A stretch of 41,871 bases of DNA, from positions 1 to 41,871 of the forward strand of contig WSYE01000030.1 of assembly GCA_009773665.1 (NCBI GenBank). Direction: 5' to 3'. The stretch is from Desulfovibrionaceae bacterium. GTDB taxonomy: Bacteria > Desulfobacterota > Desulfovibrionia > Desulfovibrionales > Desulfovibrionaceae. The notes below the pieces were generated by a model. It saw nothing but the letters and a program-made list of their open reading frames with translations. It searched no databases and was not told where the DNA came from. Positions 1 through 8,342 of the stretch are shown here, one piece after another; position 1 is the first letter of the stretch, and each line of letters begins with the position of its first letter. A program made the position numbers and the translations under genes.

Positions 1-468
1 CTTTCGCATGCCCCCGGAGAGCTGGTTTGGGAAATAGTCCATGAAATCATCCAGCCCCACCAGCCCGAGCTTCATCCGGACAATGGTCTCGATGATGTCT
101 TCGTCCAATCTGGTGTGTTCGCGCATCGGCAACGCAATGTTCTCGCCCAGGGGAATGGATCCCAGGAGCGCCCCGTCCTGGAACAGCACGCCCATGCGGC
201 GGCGGATCTCACGCAGTTCGTCCCCGGTCAGGGCGTACAGGTCGGAATCGCCCATAAGCACGCGCCCCTCTGTCGGGGGCAGCAGGCCCAGAATGGTTTT
301 GAGCAGCGTGGATTTTCCCCCGCCAGAACCGCCCAGAATCACGCTTATCTGGCCGCTTGGCAGCACGGCGTCGACGCCGCTCAGCACCATTCGGTTGGAA
401 TAGCCCACGGATACCGCATCCAGGCGGATTTCCGGGGCCTCGTGGGTGGTGGTCCAGGTCAGGCTCAT
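1..468 (-). CDS. mlaF: Mla-type ABC transporter ATP-binding protein (3' part outside window)
   Basis: ATPase of a phospholipid/retrograde lipid (Mla, Ttg2A-like) ABC transporter at the inner membrane. The first 156 codons are present; the gene runs off the left edge. Visible: Walker A GGSGGGKS at about residues 46-53, a Q-loop glutamine in VLFQDGALL near residue 95, and the signature LSGGM at about 150-154, just before the edge. The Walker B motif lies outside. The start ATG at 468 follows the mlaE stop by one base, so the two are translationally linked. The downstream MCE-domain mlaD gene expected in this operon would be beyond the window. Assignment to Mla rather than another ABC family rests mainly on the adjacent MlaE permease and STAS protein. 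Confidence 0.9.
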   Translation of the reverse strand, partial: MSLTWTTTHEAPEIRLDAVSVGYSNRMVLSGVDAVLPSGQISVILGGSGGGKSTLLKTILGLLPPTEGRVLMGDSDLYALTGDELREIRRRMGVLFQDGALLGSIPLGENIALPMREHTRLDEDIIETIVRMKLGLVGLDDFMDYFPNQLSGGMRK

Positions 469-469
469 A

Positions 470-1219
470 TCAGCGCGACACGTAGGTGAGGCCGGTGAAG
501 AACAGGTCCAGCAGCACGATCAGGAAGATGGACTGCACCACCGACCGGGTGGTGCGCCTGCCCACGTCCAGAGCGCCTTCCCTGGCCAGATACCCCTGCC
601 AGCAGCCGATGAGGGTGATGGCCAGCCCGAAGGCGAAGCTCTTCACCAGCCCGGAGAAGAAGATGCGAAGCGTAATGAAATTGGCGGTCTGCTCATAGTA
701 GCCCTGAGCCGAGAGCCCAAGCACCATCACAGAGAAGATACCCCCGGACAATACGCCCGTGAAATCGGCCCACAACGCCAGAAGCGGCGACATGACCATC
801 ATGGCGATGCACTTGGGCCACACCAGATAGCGCACCGAGTCCAGGCCCATCACTTCCAGGGCGTCGATCTCCTCGGAGATCTTCATGGTGGCGATTTCCG
901 CTGTGAAGGCTGCGCCTGCGCGGCCGGAGAGGATGAGTGCGGTGAGCAGCGGGCCAAGCTCCGCAACGATGCTTATGCCCACCAGGTTGGCCACGTAGGA
1001 CATGGCCCCGACTTTTTCCAGCTGCGACGCGGCTTGCAGCGCCAGAATGATGCCCGTGCAGGAGGCGATGACGCTGACAATTGGCAGCGAATCCGCCCCG
1101 ACCCAGGCGAAATGGCTCCAGGTCTGCCAGCTCATGTAGGGCTTGCCCGTGAAGGGTCTTCTGGCGCACCCCAGCAGGCGGTTCACCAGCCAGATGAATT
1201 GATCGAATTCCCTGGCCAT
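470..1219 (-). CDS. mlaE: MlaE-family ABC transporter permease
   Basis: Integral inner-membrane permease of the Mla/MCE lipid transporter family (MlaE, formerly DUF140), which pairs with the MlaF ATPase. The 249-residue length is typical. The family's hallmark ELGPLLTALILSGRAGA stretch lies at about residues 87-103, followed by the EIATMKISEEIDALEVMG segment, the coupling region conserved in MlaE. Several hydrophobic spans follow to the C-terminus. Transcribed between the STAS gene (115 bp upstream) and mlaF (1 bp downstream). The 115-bp gap to the STAS gene contains no other gene that I can see. Confidence 0.93.
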   Translation of the reverse strand: MAREFDQFIWLVNRLLGCARRPFTGKPYMSWQTWSHFAWVGADSLPIVSVIASCTGIILALQAASQLEKVGAMSYVANLVGISIVAELGPLLTALILSGRAGAAFTAEIATMKISEEIDALEVMGLDSVRYLVWPKCIAMMVMSPLLALWADFTGVLSGGIFSVMVLGLSAQGYYEQTANFITLRIFFSGLVKSFAFGLAITLIGCWQGYLAREGALDVGRRTTRSVVQSIFLIVLLDLFFTGLTYVSR

Positions 1220-1334
1220 GGTCTCAGCAGTCCCCTGGTTCCCTGGACGTCGCCACGGACCTGCCTTGGAGAAACTCGGGTTCCCCGGACTGGCGTCCGG
1301 CCAGCCTCATCCTGCGCCCGTCCGCAGTGCAGCC

Positions 1335-1652
1335 TCAGATTCCAAAAAGTTCGCCGATCTGGGTGAGGGTGAACAGCTTCTGCACCTGTCCGGACACCGC
1401 CACGATCACGACTGAGCGGTTCTGTGTCTTCAGGAGCTTTCGTATCTCGATCAAAATTGCCAGCCCGGAGCTGTCGATGTAGGACAGTTTGGCCAGATCG
1501 AGCTTCACCTCGCCCTGCGTCTGCTCACAATAATCCTTCAGCCATTGCCGCACTTCCAGGGAATTGGTGAAATCCACCTCGCCCTCGATGACGGCCGCGC
1601 CTGCGGCAGTGTCTTTCGTCGCGGTCCAGGCTGTCTGTTTTTCTTCGGGCAT
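1335..1652 (-). CDS. STAS-domain protein, MlaB-like
   Basis: A 105-residue single STAS domain protein. It shows the DSSGLAILIEI segment (about residues 60-70), with the serine of the D-S-S-G motif that is phosphorylated in anti-sigma factor antagonists. Next to mlaE and mlaF, the likelier role is as an MlaB-type accessory subunit that binds and stabilises the ATPase rather than as a sigma-regulon antagonist; that is inference from context. The start ATG at 1652 has a good ribosome-binding site (GAGGTGA). The gene begins 12 bp after the stop of the upstream heptose kinase gene, so all four genes may be one transcript. Confidence 0.85.
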   Translation of the reverse strand: MPEEKQTAWTATKDTAAGAAVIEGEVDFTNSLEVRQWLKDYCEQTQGEVKLDLAKLSYIDSSGLAILIEIRKLLKTQNRSVVIVAVSGQVQKLFTLTQIGELFGI

Positions 1653-1664
1653 GGGACGCTCACC

Positions 1665-2705
1665 TCATTCGATGTCAAGCCAGGTTTCGATGTTTGGGAC
1701 AGGGTCCTCGATCAGCGCGCGGCGAAGGCTTTCCGGAGTGGCTACCGCCGTGCCCACCTGCCCCACCACGATTCCGGCCGCGTGGTTGGCCAGGATGCTG
1801 GCCTGGGGCAGGCTGAATCCTGCGCCCAAAGCCAGTGCCAGCACGGAAATGACCGTGTCTCCCGCTCCAGTGACGTCAAACACGTTGCGAGCCACGGTGG
1901 GCACGTGCAGCACAGCCCCTGGCCGCTCGAACACGGCCATGCCCTCGGCCCCCAGGGTGATGCAGGCCTGACGACAGCGCAGCTTCTTGAAAAGGGCCAG
2001 CCCGGCCTTGATGACGCCTTCGCGCCCCGAGGCGGCCACGCCCGTGATCTCACATGCTTCCTTGGCGTTGGGCGTCACCAGGTCAACCCCTGCGTACAAC
2101 GGCGCGTTGACCACCTTGGGGTCTACCAGCACGATGCGGGGCAATTCGTCGTCGCCACCGGCCTGCAATGCCCGCACGGTGTCCATGACCGCCTTGCATA
2201 CCACGCCCTTGCCGTAGTCCGACACCACGATCACCCGGATTCCCCTGGCCACGCGGCGAAGCAGCGAATCCAGCGCCTCCAGGCTGTGGCCTGAAAGCTG
2301 GCGCGATTCCTCGCGGTCCACCCGGATCATCTGCTGGTTGCGGGCGATTATGCGGGTCTTGATGGTGGTGGTGCGGTTCTTTTCCACCAGCAGGTGGCCG
2401 GTGAGGTTCTCGCGCGACAGCAGCTCCCCGAGCATGCGCCCCGGATCGTCCGCCCCGACCACGCTGACCAGCTCCGGCCTGCCGCCCAGGGCAGCGATGT
2501 TGCGGGCCACGTTGCCCGCGCCGCCCAGCAGGTGGCGTTCCTCGCGCACGTGCACCACCGGCACGGGCGCTTCCGGGGAGATGCGCTCGGCGTCCCCGGA
2601 GAGGTAATGGTCCAGCATCACGTCGCCGACCACCAGCACGCCGACTCCGGACAGGCGCTCCACCGCGCCCTCGAAGTCCCGCGCTGAGGGCGGAGCACTA
2701 GGCAT
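1665..2705 (-). CDS. rfaE1: D-glycero-beta-D-manno-heptose-7-phosphate kinase (HldE N-domain type)
   Basis: PfkB/ribokinase-family sugar kinase phosphorylating heptose 7-phosphate at C1, a step in ADP-heptose synthesis for lipopolysaccharide core. The 346 residues match a stand-alone kinase (HldA/RfaE1); the nucleotidyltransferase half of bifunctional HldE is absent and must be elsewhere. Visible: GGAGNVARN at 61-69, RTTTIKTRIIARNQQ mid-protein, and the PfkB signature DVTGAGDT with catalytic Asp near 283. I chose the ATG at 2705 because it overlaps the 3' end of parB by 8 bp and begins where homology does; in-frame starts farther upstream lie inside parB. The parB-kinase overlap suggests translational coupling. 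Confidence 0.9.
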   Translation of the reverse strand: MPSAPPSARDFEGAVERLSGVGVLVVGDVMLDHYLSGDAERISPEAPVPVVHVREERHLLGGAGNVARNIAALGGRPELVSVVGADDPGRMLGELLSRENLTGHLLVEKNRTTTIKTRIIARNQQMIRVDREESRQLSGHSLEALDSLLRRVARGIRVIVVSDYGKGVVCKAVMDTVRALQAGGDDELPRIVLVDPKVVNAPLYAGVDLVTPNAKEACEITGVAASGREGVIKAGLALFKKLRCRQACITLGAEGMAVFERPGAVLHVPTVARNVFDVTGAGDTVISVLALALGAGFSLPQASILANHAAGIVVGQVGTAVATPESLRRALIEDPVPNIETWLDIE

Positions 2706-3630
2706 CGCCAACGCCCCACTCATCCAGGAGCGCCTTGAGCTCTTCCTGTGAGGAATACGAAAACGTGATCTTGCCCCTGCCCTGATCGCCGCCAAGCTTG
2801 ACGTTGGCGCGGAACCTGTCGCGCAGGCGCGAAGCCAACAAGGTCATTTCCTCGGGCTGGGGGGGCCGCTTGCGGCGCGTTTCGCCGGTGCGGGCGGGTT
2901 CAGCGGAATTTTGCGCCGATTCGTGCGAAACAGCCGGGCCTTCAGGCAGGCTGCCGTGCTCTTTCCAGTAGCTGGCCAGCTCTTCGGCATCGCGCACCGA
3001 GAGGCCCTGTCCGGTGATCCGCTTCCACAGCTCTTCGCGGGCCGCCTCGTCGGATACGGCCAGAAGCGCCCGTGCGTGGCCCGCGCTGATGGCATCGGAG
3101 AACAGGCTCTCCTGGATGGGTCCGGGCAACTGGAGCAGGCGCAGGCTGTTGGCCACGGCAGAGCGGCTCTTGCCCACGCGCTGGGCCAGGGCCTCCTGGC
3201 TGAGGGAAAAGGAGTTGAGCAGCTGGTCGAAGCCCTTGGCCTCTTCCAGAGCGTTCAGGTTTTCGCGTTGGAGGTTCTCGATGAGCGCCAGAGCCAGGCT
3301 CTGCTCGTCCGTAACCTCGCGTACGATAGCCGGAATCTCATCCAGTCCGGCCAGCCTGCTGGCGCGCAGGCGGCGCTCTCCGGCCACCAATTCGTAGCCG
3401 TGGCTCTTGCCTGACACAGGGCGGACCATGATGGGCTGAAGGACGCCCTGCTCCCGGATGGAGTTGGCCAGATCATTAAGCGCCTGGGGGTCGAATTCGA
3501 GACGAGGCTGCCTCGGGTTCGGCTTGACGTCCTCAAGGCGGACCATGATCACTTCAGGGTGTTCCTTGCCCACAGCCATGCCTTTCAGCAAGACATCCAA
3601 CCCGCGACCCAAACCTTTTGCTCCGGCCAT
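2698..3630 (-). CDS. parB: ParB/Spo0J chromosome partitioning protein
   Basis: DNA-binding CTPase that loads at parS and organises the origin region for segregation. The 310-residue protein begins with GLGRGLDVLL, typical of chromosomal ParB. It carries the CTP-binding GERRLRA motif at 84-90, the ALIENLQREN segment near 115, a helix-turn-helix region (LSQEALAQRVGKSRSAVANSL) and a C-terminal dimerisation region. Start ATG at 3630 has a GGGAGGGAG ribosome-binding site; a longer start at 3669 is possible. Unusually, it does not directly follow parA: an opposite-strand gene and a bidirectional terminator lie between, so parB should have its own promoter in 3631-3754. A perfect parS copy lies at 5021-5036. 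Confidence 0.95.
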   Translation of the reverse strand: MAGAKGLGRGLDVLLKGMAVGKEHPEVIMVRLEDVKPNPRQPRLEFDPQALNDLANSIREQGVLQPIMVRPVSGKSHGYELVAGERRLRASRLAGLDEIPAIVREVTDEQSLALALIENLQRENLNALEEAKGFDQLLNSFSLSQEALAQRVGKSRSAVANSLRLLQLPGPIQESLFSDAISAGHARALLAVSDEAAREELWKRITGQGLSVRDAEELASYWKEHGSLPEGPAVSHESAQNSAEPARTGETRRKRPPQPEEMTLLASRLRDRFRANVKLGGDQGRGKITFSYSSQEELKALLDEWGVGDA

Positions 3631-3754
3631 CCTGGCTCCCTCCCGCCCGACATGCAGACTGCTTGACATCACTCCTGAACTCCTTACCCTCAAGCGTGTT
3701 ACGAAGGCAACCGCCACAGGCGGTTTAGCATCCTATTTTCCCCGGAGGACTTCT

Positions 3755-4174
3755 TTGAACGCCGAGAAAACCCACTTTCAACCGGTTTACGACCAGGACA
3801 AGAACATCCTGGGCATCTGGATAAGCCCCCAGCTTTGGGCCAAGGTCGAATCCGCTGTTTCTGACACCTTCGACATTGCCCTTGAAGAGCTTTCCCCCCA
3901 GCCCAAGAAAGAGCTGGTTGAGCCCATGAAGGACTGGGATATGCTGGCCCAATACTGGGACTGGGCCTATCCCATGCCTATGGACGTCCACTGCAAACAG
4001 TGCGGCGCTGAGACACCCGACTGGGCAAAGGACGAGCCCCGGAAGTTCCGGCTCTGTTCCGCCACCCTGGCTGGCCTGGTCAACTTTGAGTGCCTGGGCT
4101 GCCGTTCCCACATCATTAAAAAGCACTTCAAGAAGCATGTCGACGTGGAGTGCCGCCCCTTTCTCGAAAAATAA
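3755..4174 (+). CDS. Conserved-looking hypothetical protein with zinc-ribbon-like cysteines
   Basis: I do not recognise this protein. It is 139 residues if it starts at the TTG at 3755, chosen because GGAGGA lies just upstream and there is no ATG or GTG that fits; the ATG alternatives fall after residue 57. The C-terminal half has C-K-Q-C at 80-83 and C-L-G-C at 113-116, spaced like a two-knuckle zinc ribbon, plus C101 and C133. The middle is rich in Trp and Asp. A small hairpin (AACCGCC-ACA-GGCGGTT, 3709-3725) sits in its leader. The gene lies between parA and parB on the opposite strand, and GC-rich third codon positions support it being real. No signal peptide or membrane span is visible. 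Confidence 0.75.
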   Translation: MNAEKTHFQPVYDQDKNILGIWISPQLWAKVESAVSDTFDIALEELSPQPKKELVEPMKDWDMLAQYWDWAYPMPMDVHCKQCGAETPDWAKDEPRKFRLCSATLAGLVNFECLGCRSHIIKKHFKKHVDVECRPFLEK

Positions 4175-4176
4175 AA

Positions 4177-4207
4177 GGCAGGAGCCGCATGGCTCCTGCC
4201 TTCATTT
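4177..4207. terminator. Bidirectional intrinsic terminator
   Basis: A perfect 10-bp stem (GGCAGGAGCC / GGCTCCTGCC) with a GCAT loop. It is followed by a T-rich run on the plus strand and preceded by an A-rich run that reads as Ts on the minus strand. It would stop both the zinc-ribbon gene from the left and parA from the right. Confidence 0.85.
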
Positions 4208-4225
4208 CCATTCTATTCAGCGCCG

Positions 4226-4993
4226 CTACAGCGGCATGCGGCACAGCACTTCCTTGGCCAGCCCCAGATAGGCTTCCGCCCCCTTGGACTTCACATCGTA
4301 CCCAATGACCGACTGCCCATAGCTAGGCGCTTCGGACACCCGCACGTTGCGCGGGATGAGCGTCTCGAAGTGATGCTTGGGGAAGCAGCGTCTGATCTCG
4401 CGTTTTACGTGCCTGTTCAGCTTATTGCGCCCGTCGTACATGGTCAGGACCACGCCAAGCAGCAAGAGGCGCGAATTGAAACGCTTGCGCACCAGATCGT
4501 AGGTTTTCAGCAGCTGGGCGATGCCCTCCAGTGCGTAGTATTCGCACTGGAGCGGAACGAGCAGCTCCGTTGCTGCGCACAGGGCGTTCAGCGTGACCAG
4601 CCCCAGGGAGGGAGGACAGTCCAGCAGAATGAAGTCGTAGGAGTCAATCAAGGTGGCGACGACTTCGCGTAGGTAGTTTTCCCGGCCCTGCTTGTCCACC
4701 AGCTCGATGTCGGCTGCCACCAGATCAGACGTGGAGGGCAGCACCTGCAAAAACGGAAGCGAGGTTTCGTAGATGGCCTTGCTGGCGTTCTCCGGCTCGT
4801 ACAGGACGGAATAGAGGTTCTCCGTGACCTGCTCCTGGTAGATGCCCAGGCCGCTGGACGCGTTACCCTGCGGATCGCAGTCGATCAGCAGGGTTTTTTT
4901 TTCCATCACGGCCAGAGCCGCCGCCAGATTGACAGCCGTGGTGGTTTTGCCCACCCCGCCCTTCTGGTTGGCTACTACGATACAACGGCCCAT
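4226..4993 (-). CDS. parA: ParA/Soj chromosome partitioning ATPase
   Basis: Deviant-Walker ATPase that drives origin segregation together with ParB-parS. The 255-residue length matches chromosomal Soj, without the N-terminal HTH of plasmid ParA. The deviant Walker A KGGVGKTT is at 11-18, followed by the LLIDCDPQGNAS motif (Walker A' region, about 35-46) and the Walker B-like FILLDCPPSLG near 120. ATG at 4993 has an AGAGGAAAG ribosome-binding site. It terminates at the hairpin at 4177-4207 and so is probably not co-transcribed with parB. The parS palindrome lies 26 bp upstream of the start, where ParB binding could also affect parA expression. Confidence 0.95.
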   Translation of the reverse strand: MGRCIVVANQKGGVGKTTTAVNLAAALAVMEKKTLLIDCDPQGNASSGLGIYQEQVTENLYSVLYEPENASKAIYETSLPFLQVLPSTSDLVAADIELVDKQGRENYLREVVATLIDSYDFILLDCPPSLGLVTLNALCAATELLVPLQCEYYALEGIAQLLKTYDLVRKRFNSRLLLLGVVLTMYDGRNKLNRHVKREIRRCFPKHHFETLIPRNVRVSEAPSYGQSVIGYDVKSKGAEAYLGLAKEVLCRMPL

Positions 4994-5018
4994 AGGACTT
5001 TCCTCTGGTTCGTCCCGG

Positions 5019-5038
5019 ATTGTTTCACGTGAAACAAT
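5019..5038. other. parS centromere site
   Basis: Positions 5021-5036 read TGTTTCACGTGAAACA, an exact match to the bacterial parS 16-mer consensus (TGTTNCACGTGAAACA). The symmetry extends to a 20-bp perfect palindrome over 5019-5038. It lies between the parA start and the stop codon of the gene at 5039-5329, which begins at the very next base. Chromosomal parS sites cluster near oriC, in agreement with dnaA about 11 kb away. Confidence 0.95.
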
Positions 5039-5329
5039 CTAGGATTTGTAGGTCCGGTGGCAGTAGTCCTGGGCGTCCTGAAGGGAATCGACCAGACGTA
5101 TGGCGTCTTCTCGTTTCCCCTTCTTGACTGCCTGAAGGAGTTGGTTGGCCAGATGGGCGAAATCTTCAGCTTCGCCTGCCCAATCGTCTCCTGCCTGGAC
5201 ATGAAGTTGTGTGCAGAGCCTGGAAAACTTATTGACAAGTTGTTCCTCGGGAACCTGTCCATCCTGAAGAATCTCCAGGATGCTCTGAAATGCCTCGTCC
5301 ATGGATGCTTTTAAGGCGCGGAAATCCAT
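5039..5329 (-). CDS. Small helical protein, possibly XXXCH-domain type
   Basis: A 96-residue acidic, mostly helical protein ending in DAQDYCHRTYKS. The C-terminal Tyr-Cys-His resembles the short XXXCH-domain proteins described in deltaproteobacteria, but I could not confirm membership. It has no signal peptide or membrane span. The start ATG at 5329 has GGAG immediately upstream and AAGG at a better distance. Its stop codon abuts the parS palindrome, and parA follows 45 bp downstream on the same strand, so the two may be co-transcribed. A role in origin segregation would be guesswork from position only. Confidence 0.7.
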   Translation of the reverse strand: MDFRALKASMDEAFQSILEILQDGQVPEEQLVNKFSRLCTQLHVQAGDDWAGEAEDFAHLANQLLQAVKKGKREDAIRLVDSLQDAQDYCHRTYKS

Positions 5330-5410
5330 CTCCGTATACCCTTAAGGTGACTTTGTTGAGGTTCAATTTCAAGGCGTTACTATGTAAGGCGTGAGACCCT
5401 GTCAAGGCCG

Positions 5411-6401
5411 TTATACCCGATAGTACTCCTTGTACCAGGAAATAAAGCGCTCAATGCCATATTGGATAGGGGTGGTGGGCTTGAAACCCACATCGTGCAT
5501 CAAATCGGTGACATCTGCGTAGGTGGCCGGAACGTCGCCGGGCTGCATGGGAAGCATGATCTTCTCGGCAGTTTTACCCAAAGCCTTTTCCAGAGCCTCA
5601 ATATACACGGAAAGCTCGACGCAATCGTTGTTTCCTATGTTGTATATGCGGTACGGAGCCGGACTGGAGCCGGGATCGGGCGACTGGCCGTCCCAATCGG
5701 GGTTAGGCTCGGGGATGTGCATGAGGGAACGCACGACACCCTCGACAATGTCGTCGATGTAGGTGAAGTCCCGGCGCATCTTGCCGTGGTTGAAGACCTG
5801 TATGGGCCTATCTTCCACGATAGCTTTTGTGAACAGGAAAAGTGCCATGTCCGGTCTGCCCCAGGGTCCGTACACCGTGAAGAAGCGAAGTCCGGTGCAG
5901 GGCAGCCCGTAAAGGTGGCTGTAGGCGTGCGCCATGAGCTCGTTGGACTTTTTGGATGCCGCGTACAGGCTGATGGGATGGTCCACGTTGGAATGGCGTG
6001 TTCAGGCCGTACACGGAACTCGATGAAGCGTACACCAGATGGGACACCCCGCCATGTCGGCAGCCCTCCAGGAGGTTGGTGAAGCCCACGATGTTGGACT
6101 GCACGTAGGCCATTGGGTTTTCCAGGCTGTAGCGCACACCGGCCTGAGCCGCCATGTTCACCACATGGGTGAACTGGTTGTTGGCGAATAAAGATTCCAT
6201 GTCCTCGCGATCCGCGAGGTCGATCTTGAAGAAAGTGAACTGGTCGTTGCGCTGAAGAACTTTCAGGCGGTCCTTTTTGAGGGACACGGAATAATAATCA
6301 TTGAGATTATCCAGACCGACAACGGTATGTCCCATCTCAAGAAGACGCTTGCAGAGATGGAAGCCGATGAATCCGGCAGCGCCTGTGACCAGAAATTTCA
6401 T
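5411..6401 (-). pseudogene. NAD-dependent epimerase (UDP-glucuronate 4-epimerase type), frameshifted
   Basis: Extended SDR sugar-nucleotide epimerase interrupted near 5990. The first frame (6401 to 5991) encodes the Rossmann motif GAAGFIG, residues VVNMAAQAGVRYSLENP and [12 protein letters not shown]. The second (5989 to 5411) resumes with [14 protein letters not shown], which carries the catalytic YxxxK, and runs to a normal C-terminus. Relatives normally have about four residues between PF and NVDHP, and two more before PF; here a single base replaces the former, so about 11 bp appear lost, shifting frame. Both halves are otherwise well preserved, so the lesion is recent or a sequencing error. 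Intact, it would make surface-polysaccharide precursors. Confidence 0.85.
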
Positions 6402-6502
6402 GAAAATGCCTTTGTGTAATCTTCTTAGATAGCTTTTCGATGTTGTTTCGTGAAAATTTATTGCTGGTACTTATCGGAGTCACATCTTGTCAAGACAGGT
6501 TG

Positions 6503-7072
6503 TCACGGCCCCTGGAAAATTGAAGTGCGCAAAGTGGCTGCCTCGGAATTGAGTTCATCATCGCTCATTCGGGACAAAACGTCCAAGGAAGAAACCTGAA
6601 GCAGAACTGTGGAAGTATCCATACCTGAAAGCAACCGGGAAAGGGAAGTATCCTGCGAGTCAGCGAACAAAACAACGCTGGACGGGTTCACATGCGAGAG
6701 CGCTTCAAGAAAAACGTCCTGATGCTGTACCAAGGCGTTTCCTGACGGCAGGCAGTAGGGGAAGAAGCCCACAAAGCCCTTGGGCAGGCGCACAGATGCC
6801 AGAAGTCTGCCCAGAGTGCGCCTGCGCTCAGCTGATGGCTGGCCGGAGAAGTCCTGCCCGAGCCCTTCGTAAGTCCACACAGACTGGACTCCCTGGGGCA
6901 TCTTGGCAAGAAAACCGGCCCAAGGCTGCTGGTCAAGAACTGAACCAGCTGGATGGCACGTTTTGGCCGTGTCAACGCACTCAGGGGCAGCAGGCGCGGC
7001 CAGAAGATGACGGATGCCTGCCTGGTGCAGCACCAGCAAATGCTGCCTCAAGGCAAAAGATGCGTGATCCAT
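6503..7072 (-). CDS. Hypothetical protein following coaBC
   Basis: I do not recognise this 189-residue protein. It starts at an ATG (7072) inside the 3' end of coaBC, overlapping it by 25 bp, with GGAGG upstream, which suggests translational coupling. No transmembrane segment or signal peptide is evident. The N-terminus is His-rich (MDHASFALRQHLLVLHQAG), and the remainder mixes hydrophobic strands (FVGFFPYCLPSG, SSVVLFADSQD) with helical stretches, compatible with a soluble alpha/beta fold. The ATG/RBS overlap and codon bias support it being translated. Nothing in the sequence reveals a function. Confidence 0.65.
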   Translation of the reverse strand: MDHASFALRQHLLVLHQAGIRHLLAAPAAPECVDTAKTCHPAGSVLDQQPWAGFLAKMPQGVQSVWTYEGLGQDFSGQPSAERRRTLGRLLASVRLPKGFVGFFPYCLPSGNALVQHQDVFLEALSHVNPSSVVLFADSQDTSLSRLLSGMDTSTVLLQVSSLDVLSRMSDDELNSEAATLRTSIFQGP

Positions 7073-8235
7073 TCCAGGAGCCTCCAGGCAACCTCAGGTT
7101 TGGTCAGCTGTGGCCACTGTTCGGACCGGCCCACGGCGTCCACCACATAGACCTGGTTTGTGGCCGACGCGAAACCGCTGCCAGGAGTTGCTATGGAGTT
7201 GGCAACCATCAGGTCGCAGTTCTTGGCGGTGAGCTTTTGGGCAGCGTACTCGGCAAGGTTGGTGGTTTCCGCGCAGAATCCAAGAAGCTTCTGGTTTGGG
7301 GCCTTATTCTGGCCAAGGGTCTTCAAGATGTCTGGGTTGGTCTGGAACTCGATCTGAATGGGGCCGTCTGTCAGGCTGCTCTTTTTGAACTTCTCGCTGC
7401 CGTGGGGAACGGGGGAGAAGTCGGAAACCGCCGCAGTCATGAGGCCCAGGTCCTGCTCAGCCCACAGGCCAGTGCAGGCCGTGAACATCTCACGTGCGGT
7501 CTGAACAGGCACGCGCGCCACGTCGCAGGGGAACCACAGATCCACGGGGCCGTGCACCACCGTGACCGTCGCGCCGCGAAGCCAGGCAGCCATGGCCAGA
7601 CAGCCGCCCATAAGCCCCGTGGAGGGGTTGGACCAGTAGCGGGCCGGGTCGAAATATTCACGCGTGGGGCCAAGCGACACCATGATGCGGGTTCCGGCCA
7701 TGTCCTGGGGCGTCAGAGACTTGAGCACCTGGGCCACGATGGCTTCCAGGGGAGCGAGCCTGCCCTTGCCCGTTTCGCCGCAGGCCATGGCTCCGCTGCC
7801 CGGACCGACCACGCGCACGCCGCGTAAGCGAAGCGTCTCCAGGTTGGCCTGGGTGGCCGGGGCGTCCCAGAGGCGGGGGTTCATGGCCGGGGCCAGGATG
7901 ACCGGACCCTGAAAGGCCAGAGCCTGAGCGGAGAGGATCTCGTCAGCCAAGCCGTGGGCCAGCTTAGCTATGGTATTAGCCGTGGCAGGGGCCACCACCA
8001 GACAGCGGGCCTCCTGGGCAGGTTCCAGATGGCCGAAGGCGCTGTCCTCGCCGTCCCACATGGTGGTGTAGACGTGCTGTGCGCCCAAAGATTCGAAGGC
8101 CAGCGGAGTGACAAACCGGGCAGCTGCCTGGGTGAGGCTCACGCCGGTGAGAAGCTCCAGTTCGCCGAACATCCTAAGCAGTTCGAGGGCCTTGTAGGCG
8201 GCGATGCTTCCGGTTACGCCCAGCTGAATGCGCAT
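7048..8235 (-). CDS. coaBC: Bifunctional phosphopantothenoylcysteine decarboxylase / synthetase
   Basis: Two steps of coenzyme A synthesis: joining cysteine to 4'-phosphopantothenate (CoaB, C-terminal) and decarboxylating the product (CoaC, N-terminal, flavoprotein). From the ATG at 8235 the protein is 395 residues, typical for Dfp. CoaC features: GVTGSIAAYKA at the N-terminus, the active-site His in FGHLEPAQEA, the PAMNPRLW substrate motif and ACGETGKGRL with the catalytic Cys. CoaB features: SLGPTREYFDPAR, NPSTGLMG and AAVSDFSP with downstream lysines (EKFKKS). I chose 8235 because the glycine-rich N-terminus starts there; an upstream in-frame start at 8274 adds 13 unconserved residues. No strong ribosome-binding site is seen for either. 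Confidence 0.93.
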   Translation of the reverse strand: MRIQLGVTGSIAAYKALELLRMFGELELLTGVSLTQAAARFVTPLAFESLGAQHVYTTMWDGEDSAFGHLEPAQEARCLVVAPATANTIAKLAHGLADEILSAQALAFQGPVILAPAMNPRLWDAPATQANLETLRLRGVRVVGPGSGAMACGETGKGRLAPLEAIVAQVLKSLTPQDMAGTRIMVSLGPTREYFDPARYWSNPSTGLMGGCLAMAAWLRGATVTVVHGPVDLWFPCDVARVPVQTAREMFTACTGLWAEQDLGLMTAAVSDFSPVPHGSEKFKKSSLTDGPIQIEFQTNPDILKTLGQNKAPNQKLLGFCAETTNLAEYAAQKLTAKNCDLMVANSIATPGSGFASATNQVYVVDAVGRSEQWPQLTKPEVAWRLLEWITHLLP

Positions 8236-8342
8236 GCCGTGGTGTATGGGGAATAAAAGGTGTGTAGGCAGCATAGGCAGATCATGCTTGAGGCCGGGGC
8301 CTGTGTCAAAGGTTTGGGTGAAGGTTACGGCAAGGAGTCAGG

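Noticed and set aside
5995-6100. Programmed frameshift in the epimerase gene
   Set aside because: No slippery heptamer or downstream structure at the junction; missing conserved residues point to a deletion.
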